Shown here: in pieces, positions 35,401-41,705 of the stretch
Layout of the letters: each line of letters begins with the position of its first letter
How positions within the stretch are numbered: the first letter of the stretch is position 1
Assembly: GCF_036170895.1 (NCBI RefSeq)
Contig: NZ_CP108036.1
Location: forward strand, 1,178,001-1,242,000
DNA: 64,000 nucleotides
Source: Streptomyces erythrochromogenes
Lineage (GTDB): Bacteria > Actinomycetota > Actinomycetes > Streptomycetales > Streptomycetaceae
Reading direction: 5' to 3'
Notes under the pieces: generated by a model
Told to the model about the DNA's origin: nothing
Database searches by the model: none
The model's input: only the letters and a program-made list of their open reading frames with translations
Position numbers and translations under genes: made by a program

Positions 35401-35765
35401 GCGGCAACGGCCAGGGCCATGGACGAGATGCCGATCCAGTAGTCGCCGACCGCGATGTCCAGGAGGTCGTCGACGATCAGCAGGGCCAGATAGGTGATGA
35501 CCATCCACCAGGCGACCTTCTTGCGGGTGCCGAGGGCGGCCGCGAAGAGGAAGAGGAAGACGGCGTAGGCGAGGTTGGCGCTGACCGGTACGACGATCAG
35601 GTCGAGGAAGCGCACGACGTGCCGCAGGAGGCGCCGCAGCGTCGGGGAGAGCGAGAGCAGCGCGCACAGCAGGCCGATCGTCCCGAAGAACGCGCCGAAC
35701 CCGTCGGGCACCCGGTTCAGGAAGCGGTTCCGGGTCCCGTGCGTCTCCTCCGCGGTGGCACTCAT
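32463..35765 (-). CDS. lysX: LysX, lysylphosphatidylglycerol synthase fused to lysyl-tRNA synthetase
   Basis: A 1100-residue fusion. The N-terminal quarter (about 20-230) is a membrane region of six or so helices; a DUF2156/MprF synthase domain follows (about 255-590; [41 protein letters not shown]). The C-terminal half is a class II lysyl-tRNA synthetase: an OB-fold anticodon domain (about 670-770) and catalytic motifs [42 protein letters not shown] and [15 protein letters not shown]. It charges tRNA with lysine and transfers it to phosphatidylglycerol, lowering membrane negative charge. Length matches mycobacterial LysX (about 1170). A separate housekeeping LysRS is expected elsewhere. Confidence 0.93.
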   Translation of the reverse strand: [1100 protein letters not shown]

Positions 35766-35848
35766 GGTTCGCACTGTAGGGAGGGGTGCGCCGGTGCGCG
35801 CGCCGAGCGGGTGGGGGCGTCCCGCACACCACGGCCTATCCTCGCAGG

Positions 35849-36310
35849 GTGACGGAGCACGTGAACACGGGATTCGAACGCGGTACCGACGGCCCGAAGG
35901 TGATCCTGGCCGGGGTGGACGGTTCCGAGTCCTCGCTGCGGGCGGCGGCCTACGCGGCCGGACTGGCCCGGCGGCAGAACGCACTGCTGGCGCTGGTGTA
36001 CGTCCAGCCGGTCGTGCCGGCCGGGGCTGCGCTCGGCGCGCCCGTGGCCGACACCACCGGGGAGATCGCGGAGGGCCTGGTGGCCGAGATCCGGGCGTCG
36101 GCGGAGCGTCTGAAGGGCATCTACGAGGTGCGCTGGGAGTTCCACACCTTCCGCGGCGACCCCTACGCCGGCCTGGTGAGCGCTGCGCAGGAGCTGATGG
36201 CGGACGCGGTGGTGGTCGGCGCCTCGGAGCAGGCGGGCCACCGCATCGTCGGCTCGGTGGCGATCCGCCTGGTCAAGGCGGGCCGCTGGCCGGTGACCGT
36301 GGTCCCCTGA
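35849..36310 (+). CDS. Universal stress protein (UspA family)
   Basis: A 153-residue single-domain Usp protein. It has VILAGVDGSESSLRAAAYAAGLARR at the N-terminus and a C-terminal DAVVVGASEQAGHRIVGSVAIRLVKAGRWPVTVVP. In ATP-binding Usp proteins the end is G-x2-G-x9-G-S/T. Here it reads G-x6-G-S, so nucleotide binding is uncertain. GTG 35849 follows TATCCT by about 7 nt and has no good Shine-Dalgarno, so it may be leaderless; GTG 35861 is an alternative. It is divergent from lysX. Confidence 0.88.
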   Translation: MTEHVNTGFERGTDGPKVILAGVDGSESSLRAAAYAAGLARRQNALLALVYVQPVVPAGAALGAPVADTTGEIAEGLVAEIRASAERLKGIYEVRWEFHTFRGDPYAGLVSAAQELMADAVVVGASEQAGHRIVGSVAIRLVKAGRWPVTVVP

Positions 36311-36319
36311 CCGGGCCCG

Positions 36320-36337
36320 CCGCCCGCGCGCGGGCGG
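36320..36337. terminator. GC-rich palindrome between convergent genes
   Basis: CCGCCCGCGCGCGGGCGG is a perfect 18-bp palindrome. It lies between the Usp stop (36310) and the CapA stop (36346) and can form a hairpin on either transcript. Confidence 0.5.
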
Positions 36338-36345
36338 ACCGAGCC

Positions 36346-37542
36346 CTACGGGGCGATTGCCAGGCCGTCCTTGGCGGCGCCGCGGCTGAGGACGGCCTCG
36401 GTGATCTCGTCCCGGGCGGCCTCGTAGTCCTCCCGGCCGGGGTTCTTCGCGAGGGCGTCGGGGAGGTGGACGACGCGGCCGGCGGACAGGTCCATCATCT
36501 GCGGCACGAACTCGGCCTTGGTGACCTGCCAGCGCTGTCCGGCCGCGGCCGGCGGGGCGAAGGTGAAGCGGCCGATCGAGCCGTAGTTGCCGCGCATGTC
36601 GCGGGCGCCCGTGTAGTTGAACATCTCGCCCGCCACCTGGTCGCCCATGCCGTAGACGATCCAGGTGCCGTTGACCTTCTCGTAGGGCTGCGGGATGTGC
36701 GCGTGGGTGCCGAGGATCATGTCGATGTCGGGTCGGCCGGCGGTCTGCGAGGCGGTCAGCGCCCGGCCCAGCGACAGCTGGGTCCCGTCCGGTTCGGTCT
36801 GCCACTCCGTGCCCCAGTGGACGCTCACCAGTACCACGTCCGCGCCCGCCTTCCGGGCCGCCCGGGCATCGGCGATGATCTTGTCCTGCTTCATCAGGTT
36901 GACCGCCCACGGCTGGCCGTCCGGCAGCGGGTAGCCGTTGGTGTCGTAGGTGTACGCGAGGTGCGCCACCTTGGCCGAGCCCGCCGTGTACGTGGTCACC
37001 GTGGCCGCCTCGGCCGCCGTACGGGCCGAACCGGCGTGCTTCAGGCCGACCTTGTCGAAGCGGTCCAGCGTGCGGCGCAGCCCCGCGGCGCCGTCGTCGA
37101 GGGTGTGGTTCGAGGCGGTGGAGCAGCCGTCGAAGCCGGCGTCCTTCAAGCCGTCGGCGACCTCCGGCGGGGACTTGAAGGCCGGGTAGCCGGAGAAGGG
37201 CCCGCCCTCCTCGCCGTAGATCGTCTCCATGTGGCAGAGGGCCAGGTCGGCCCCCGAGACCACGGCCTTGACGCCGGAGAACATGGGCCTGAAGTCGTAG
37301 CCGTCGTCCTGCGCGTCGTTCGCCGCCCGCTGGATGACCGAGGTGTGCGGCAGTACGTCACCGCTCGCGACCAGGGTGAAGCCCTTGGCGGCCGGTGCCC
37401 CTCCGGCGCTGGAGGGGGCCGGCGGGCCGGAGTCTGCGAGGCGGGCGGGGGCGGAGTCCCCGGCGGCCGAACAGCCCGCCGCCGCGGACAGCAGGAGGGC
37501 GGACAGGAGGGCGGCCGCCCTCGGCCGGGTGCGCGTGGTCAT
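36346..37542 (-). CDS. CapA family lipoprotein (metallophosphatase fold)
   Basis: A 398-residue exported protein of the CapA/PgsA family. The lipobox SAAAGC is at about residues 20-25. The catalytic-like fold starts TLVASGDVLPHTSVIQRA and continues with ADLALCHMETIYG, STASNHTLDDGAAGLRRTL, VLVSVHWGTEWQ and ILGTHAHIPQPYEKVNG. These Asp/His/Asn positions match the calcineurin-like metal site. CapA is named from poly-gamma-glutamate synthesis, but solitary members like this one have no proven role. No pgsB/pgsC lie nearby. A promoter-like stretch and the palindrome TGACATGTCA lie upstream. Confidence 0.88.
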   Translation of the reverse strand: MTTRTRPRAAALLSALLLSAAAGCSAAGDSAPARLADSGPPAPSSAGGAPAAKGFTLVASGDVLPHTSVIQRAANDAQDDGYDFRPMFSGVKAVVSGADLALCHMETIYGEEGGPFSGYPAFKSPPEVADGLKDAGFDGCSTASNHTLDDGAAGLRRTLDRFDKVGLKHAGSARTAAEAATVTTYTAGSAKVAHLAYTYDTNGYPLPDGQPWAVNLMKQDKIIADARAARKAGADVVLVSVHWGTEWQTEPDGTQLSLGRALTASQTAGRPDIDMILGTHAHIPQPYEKVNGTWIVYGMGDQVAGEMFNYTGARDMRGNYGSIGRFTFAPPAAAGQRWQVTKAEFVPQMMDLSAGRVVHLPDALAKNPGREDYEAARDEITEAVLSRGAAKDGLAIAP

Positions 37543-37569
37543 CAATCGGCTCCCATTTGTATGACCATC

Positions 37570-37616
37570 TGACATGTCATCATCTGCAATCCATATAACA
37601 ACACGCAGTAAGTCAA
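37570..37616 (-). promoter_or_regulatory. Promoter-like elements and palindrome before capA gene
   Basis: On the minus strand TTGACT (37616-37611) is followed after 15 nt by TATGGA (37595-37590), a suboptimal spacing. Downstream lies the perfect palindrome TGACATGTCA (37570-37579), about 28 nt before the ATG, which could be an operator over the start site. The stretch is distinctly AT-rich. Confidence 0.45.
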
Positions 37617-37847
37617 GGAGCGGATCCGCATCGGGCCGACGGGCTCACTCCGACGGCGGACACGGCAGCGCCCTCTGCCGTTCGCCGCGCCGTTCGACCG
37701 TTCACCGACCGGCACGGCCGCCCGTCGGACCACCCGGGTGCTTGGGCGCAACACCGGGTTCTGACGGTTCCGGGTCGGCCCGCCGCAGGTCAGGGTGGAC
37801 GGGGCGCCGCCCCCATGGACCCCCGCGCACCCCGGAAGGAGCCACCC

Positions 37848-38387
37848 GTGCCGCTCTCCCCCACCCTCCCGCGTACGGATCCCGAGGCACTGGCCGAACT
37901 CCAGCGCGACCACGGGCGGGCCCTGTTCGGTTTCCTGGTCGGCCTCACGGCCGGCGACGCCCAGCGCGCGGAAGACCTCGTGCAGGAGACCCTCGTACGG
38001 GTCTGGCAGCACCCGGAGGCGCTGGCCAGCGGGCACGAGTCCATGCGGCCCTGGCTGTTCACGGTCGCCCGGCGGCTCGCGATCGACGCCCGGCGCGCCC
38101 GGCTGTCACGGCCCCTGGAGGTGGACCCCGAGGGTCTGGAGCAGGCGCCCGCGCCCGAGGACGCGGTGGCCGGCTCGGTGACGGCGATCGACGTCCGGCG
38201 GGCCGTGGGGTCGCTGGGGCCGGAGCACCGGGAGGTGCTGCTCCAGGTCTACTTCCGGGACCGGTCGGTGGCGGAGGCGGCCGCCGAGCTCGGTATCCCC
38301 GCCGGGACCGTCAAGTCCCGCACCTACTACGCCCTGCGCGCCCTCAAGAAGGGCCTCCAGGGGTACGGCTACGGTCTCGGCGCCTGA
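37848..38387 (+). CDS. ECF-type RNA polymerase sigma factor
   Basis: A 179-residue extracytoplasmic-function sigma factor. Region 2 is at about 15-85 (LFGFLVGLTAGDAQRAEDLVQETLVRVWQHPEAL, RPWLFTVARRLAIDARRAR), and region 4 at about 120-175 (LGPEHREVLLQVYFRDRSVAEAAAELGIPAGTVKSRTYYALRALKKGL). GTG 37848 is chosen because AAGGAG lies 6 nt before it; ATG 37815 is the alternative. The next gene is not a recognisable anti-sigma factor (no zinc motif, no membrane helix), so its control is unclear. It is divergent from the CapA-family gene; 305 nt separate their starts. Confidence 0.92.
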   Translation: MPLSPTLPRTDPEALAELQRDHGRALFGFLVGLTAGDAQRAEDLVQETLVRVWQHPEALASGHESMRPWLFTVARRLAIDARRARLSRPLEVDPEGLEQAPAPEDAVAGSVTAIDVRRAVGSLGPEHREVLLQVYFRDRSVAEAAAELGIPAGTVKSRTYYALRALKKGLQGYGYGLGA

Positions 38388-38552
38388 GCAACGCGTCCCG
38401 GAACGCCGCGAACGGATGCGGACCGGACAAAAAGCGCCGCGAATTCGACATAAGACCGTCCAAGTTGAGTAAACATCCCCCGCTCCGTGAGCCGCTCGGT
38501 GAAGGCTCGGTGCTGACGACGGGACGCTCGACGCGCGGGAGAAGGTGGAACG

Positions 38553-39068
38553 GTGCAGCCCGAGGGTACGAACGGCACCAGTGACGGTGGGCTCGCAGTG
38601 CCCATGGCCTGGCTCTACGCCGAGTACATCGCCGACGAACTGCTGCGCACGGGCAGGCTGATCCCGGTCAGCACCCTGGAGTTCCGGGCCGGACGGGACA
38701 CGCTGGCCCTGACCATCTACCTCTCCGACGCGGCCGGCGAGCTGTCCGGGATCCGCGTGGTCTCACAGCTCGACGAGTGGCTGTCGCTGACGGCGTACGG
38801 GCATCCCTGGCGCGACTGGGTGCACACCCGCTTCCTCGACCTGGGCGAGGCGGCCCGGGAACGCGGCCGCGGCGAGGACCCCGACCTGGAACTGGCCCGG
38901 GCGGCGTGGCGCTGGCTGGACGGCACGGAACTGTTCGCGACCAATCTCGACCCGGGACGGCACGGCCACGCCGACACCCCGCCGGGACTGGACGAGAACG
39001 CGCGCGTGTGGACCCCGGCCTGGCAGCTCGGCCTGCCCCTGGGCCACCTGGCGATGCACCTGTTCTGA
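38553..39068 (+). CDS. Hypothetical protein, 171 aa
   Basis: A 171-residue soluble protein that I do not recognise. It starts VQPEGTNGTSDGG and has a predicted alpha/beta domain: MAWLYAEYIADELLRTGRLIPVSTLEFRAGRDTLALTIYLSD and RVVSQLDEWLSLTAYGHPWRDWVHTRFLDLGEAARERG. The middle is rich in Trp, Glu and Arg. The end is DENARVWTPAWQLGLPLGHLAMHLF. GTG 38553 has GAGAAGG upstream. It is 165 nt after the sigma-factor gene on the same strand. It could be under that sigma factor's control, but there is no evidence that it binds it. Confidence 0.7.
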   Translation: MQPEGTNGTSDGGLAVPMAWLYAEYIADELLRTGRLIPVSTLEFRAGRDTLALTIYLSDAAGELSGIRVVSQLDEWLSLTAYGHPWRDWVHTRFLDLGEAARERGRGEDPDLELARAAWRWLDGTELFATNLDPGRHGHADTPPGLDENARVWTPAWQLGLPLGHLAMHLF

Positions 39069-39085
39069 CCTGCGGGAGACACCTC

Positions 39086-39469
39086 TTAGGCCCTGTCGGC
39101 CGGATCCATCACCAGGCCCGTGAAATCGGCCTCGTTGCGCTCCGCCCGGCGGACGTACCACCGGGCGATCAGCCACATCACCGGATACACGAGCAGGCCG
39201 AGCACGAGCCAGACGAGCGGGCCCGTCCGGGCCCGCTCCACCACGAACACCAGCGGCAGCGACCCGACCAGGGCCGCCAGCGCGGCCAGTGCGCCCAGGC
39301 CCGCGCGCAGCTGGCTGCGCATGAGGGCCCGTACGTAGGTGGCCCCGAGGGTGGTCTGTTCGGAGATCTCCGAGCGGGCCGGGGTGTGGGCGGGCGCCCG
39401 GCGGCGGGCGCCCCGGGGCACCCCGGTGACGATCTCGCGCCGGGGCGGCGACTGCTGCTCCTCGGCCAT
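39086..39469 (-). CDS. Small two-helix membrane protein
   Basis: A 127-residue protein with a basic disordered N-terminus (PPRREIVTGVPRGARRRAP) and two membrane helices (about 57-79 and 85-107). A charged C-terminal tail follows (RRAERNEADFTGLVMD). It resembles the small DUF485-like proteins sometimes coded beside sodium/solute symporters, but no symporter is next to it. I cannot assign a function. It is convergent with the 171-aa gene and lies 26 nt upstream of the Fpg/Nei gene's stop. Confidence 0.72.
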   Translation of the reverse strand: MAEEQQSPPRREIVTGVPRGARRRAPAHTPARSEISEQTTLGATYVRALMRSQLRAGLGALAALAALVGSLPLVFVVERARTGPLVWLVLGLLVYPVMWLIARWYVRRAERNEADFTGLVMDPADRA

Positions 39470-39495
39470 GGTGTCGGAGTCTACGCAGCGCCCCG

Positions 39496-40356
39496 CTACT
39501 TGAGGAGGCGTGAGAGCCGCCGGTCGGCGAGCGGCTTCCCACCGGTCTGGCAGGTGGGGCAGTACTCCAGCGAGGAGTCGGCGAAGGACACCGAGCGGAT
39601 GGTGTCCCCGCACACCGGACACGGCTCGCCCGCCCGGCCGTGCACGCGCAGCCCGCTCTTCTTCTCGGCCTTGAGCTTCCCGGCGGCGACCCCGTGCGCC
39701 CGGCCGACCGCCTCGCGCAGGGTGCCCTGGACCGCGGCGTGGAGCTGCGTGATCTGCTCCTCCCCGAAGGAGGAGGCGAGCTTGAACGGCGACACCCGGG
39801 CGGCGTGCAGGATCTCGTCGCTGTAGGCGTTGCCGATGCCCGCGATCACGCTCTGGTCCCGCAGGACGCCCTTGATCTGGCGCCGCTCCCCCTCGAGGAG
39901 CGCCGCGAAGGCGTCCCGGTCGAAGTCGTCGGCGAGCGGATCGGGGCCGAGGCGGGCGATGCCGGGCACCTCCTGGGGGTCGTGGACCACGTACACGGCG
40001 AGCCGCTTCTGGGTGCCGGCCTCGGTGAGGTCGAAGCCGCCCCCTCCCTCGAGTGCGACGCGCAGCGCCAGCGGCCCCTTGCCGGGCCGCGGCGGCTGCT
40101 CCGGCAGGGTGTCCTGCCAGCGCAGCCAGCCGGCCCGGGCCAGGTGGGTGACGAGGTGGAGCTCGCCGATCCGCAGGGCGAGGAACTTCCCGTGGCGGGC
40201 GACGGCTCCGGCCGACTGCCCTTCGAGGGCGGTCAGCGGCGGGTCGTACGTCTTGAGCACGCTCACCGCGAGCGGGAGGACGCGCTCGACCACCCGCCCG
40301 GTGAGGTGTTCGTCGAGGTACTCGCGCAGGGCCTCGACCTCGGGCAGCTCCGGCAT
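39496..40356 (-). CDS. Fpg/Nei family DNA glycosylase
   Basis: A 286-residue base-excision repair glycosylase. The catalytic N-terminus is intact: PELPEVEALREYL, with Pro2 and Glu3 as nucleophile and acid once Met1 is removed. The helix-two-turn-helix region QIKGVLRDQSVIAGIGNAYSDEILHAARVSP and a C-terminal zinc finger CPVCGD ... YCPTCQTGGKPL are present. This fixes the start. The pattern is of the Nei/MutM-related actinobacterial group; the exact lesion (8-oxoG or oxidised pyrimidine) is not clear. It runs downstream of the TPR gene with a 20-nt gap. Confidence 0.92.
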   Translation of the reverse strand: MPELPEVEALREYLDEHLTGRVVERVLPLAVSVLKTYDPPLTALEGQSAGAVARHGKFLALRIGELHLVTHLARAGWLRWQDTLPEQPPRPGKGPLALRVALEGGGGFDLTEAGTQKRLAVYVVHDPQEVPGIARLGPDPLADDFDRDAFAALLEGERRQIKGVLRDQSVIAGIGNAYSDEILHAARVSPFKLASSFGEEQITQLHAAVQGTLREAVGRAHGVAAGKLKAEKKSGLRVHGRAGEPCPVCGDTIRSVSFADSSLEYCPTCQTGGKPLADRRLSRLLK

Positions 40357-40376
40357 GGTCCCAGCCTGCCGCCGCC

Positions 40377-41630
40377 TCAGGCGAAACGCGAGCTGGACAC
40401 GGGGCCGGGCGACGCGACCCGGTCCCGGGGGCCCGTGAGCCAGCCGGGGGCGACCCCGGCCGCGAAGGCGCGGAAGGCCTCGTCCGGATCGGGCGGGGTC
40501 GCTCCGTCGCCGCCGTCCGGGGCGGGGTCCGCCGCGGCTACGTCCCGGGCGATCTCCTCCTCGGGCCGGTCGTCGTCCCGCCACGGCGGGACCGCGTACT
40601 GGCACAGCAGCGTGCTGAAGTCGGCGCTCACCGCGGGTGGATCGGTCCAGCAGGTGGCGTGCTCGGACAGGATCTGGCCGTCGGTGCGCGCGTGCAGCGT
40701 GCGGACGAGGTCCGGGTCGGCCCTGTTCAGGTCGTACGCGACGACGAGGGTGTCCCTGCGGTCCGGCTCGTACGGGACGGCGGGCAGCCCGAGCACCGCG
40801 GCGGCGGCGAGGCCGAGGATCCGGTCGGACCGGCCGGGCAGCAGCGAGACGGCGGCGGGGCGGCGCCCGGCGGCCTCCAGGGCGAGCCCGAGGCGGGCCA
40901 GGCCGTGGCGGCACTGTTCGTGGGAGTCGCCGAGGTAGGCGTACCGGCCGGTCATCCCGGCGTCCCAGCCGTACGGGGACAGGGTGGCGAGCAGTCCGCC
41001 CGTGAGGCCGTAGTGCCAGCCGCGCAGGTCTGCCGGGCCGAACGGGTCGGGGTGTCCGGCGCTCCGCTGGGCGCGGCGGGACTGCCCGCTGCGCAGGACC
41101 TGGCGGACTTGGCGGTCCCGTGCGGGCTCCCACTGCGGGTCCTCGGGCGCGGGGAGGGCCGACGCCAGCCGTTCGGCGGTGTCCAGGTCTCCGGCGAACA
41201 GGGTGTTGTGCACGAGGAGGTAGGTCTCGGGCCAGGCGGGCAGCCGGTCGCCGCGGCCGGAGAGCAGTGCGGCGGCCTCCGCGTGCCGGCGCTCGTCCTC
41301 CAGGGCGGAGACGAGCTCGGCGAGGAGCGTGCGCGAGTCGGGGAGCAGCCCGAGGGCCTCGCGCAGCGGTGCGACGGCGAGGAAGGCGATGCCGCGCTCG
41401 ACGCAGGCGTACCCGAAGTCGTAGAGGACCTGCGGTTCGTGGGCCCGCTCGGCGGCCTTGCGGGCGGCGTCGGCCAGGTCCTCGAACCCGGCCTTGTCGG
41501 CCAGGGCCCTGGCGGCCTCGGCGAGTTCGGCGATCGGTGCCGTCTCGGCGTACGGCCGCAGGGACCGGACCGCTCCGGGCAGATCGTCCTGCTTCAGCAG
41601 ACGGCGTACTTCGTCCATGGCGTTGGTCAT
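40377..41630 (-). CDS. Tetratricopeptide-like helical repeat protein
   Basis: A 417-residue soluble protein. The N-terminal half consists of TPR-like helical pairs (VRRLLKQDDLPGAVRSLRPYA, VLYDFGYACVERGIAFLAVAPLREALGLLP, LVSALEDERRHAEAAALLSG). The central GWHYGLTGGLLATLSPYGWDAGMTGRYAYLGDSHEQCRHGLARL and a globular C-terminal half have no motif I know. The final 50 residues are acidic and Pro-rich. Similar proteins occur across Streptomyces without assigned role. ATG 41630 or ATG 41618 can be the start. It is the upstream partner of the glycosylase gene. Confidence 0.75.
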   Translation of the reverse strand: MTNAMDEVRRLLKQDDLPGAVRSLRPYAETAPIAELAEAARALADKAGFEDLADAARKAAERAHEPQVLYDFGYACVERGIAFLAVAPLREALGLLPDSRTLLAELVSALEDERRHAEAAALLSGRGDRLPAWPETYLLVHNTLFAGDLDTAERLASALPAPEDPQWEPARDRQVRQVLRSGQSRRAQRSAGHPDPFGPADLRGWHYGLTGGLLATLSPYGWDAGMTGRYAYLGDSHEQCRHGLARLGLALEAAGRRPAAVSLLPGRSDRILGLAAAAVLGLPAVPYEPDRRDTLVVAYDLNRADPDLVRTLHARTDGQILSEHATCWTDPPAVSADFSTLLCQYAVPPWRDDDRPEEEIARDVAAADPAPDGGDGATPPDPDEAFRAFAAGVAPGWLTGPRDRVASPGPVSSSRFA

Positions 41631-41705
41631 CGCCCCTGATCCTTGACGACCCCTGCCGCCCCCCGCAACGGACTTTCTCCCCGCGGTCCGGCTCCGGCGC
41701 CGCTC

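Noticed and set aside
32427..35852. A 1141-residue open frame on the plus strand opposite lysX
   Set aside because: It has no recognisable domain and is rich in Gly/Ala/Val/Glu/Asp as expected for the antisense of a GC-rich gene; lysX on the other strand is complete.
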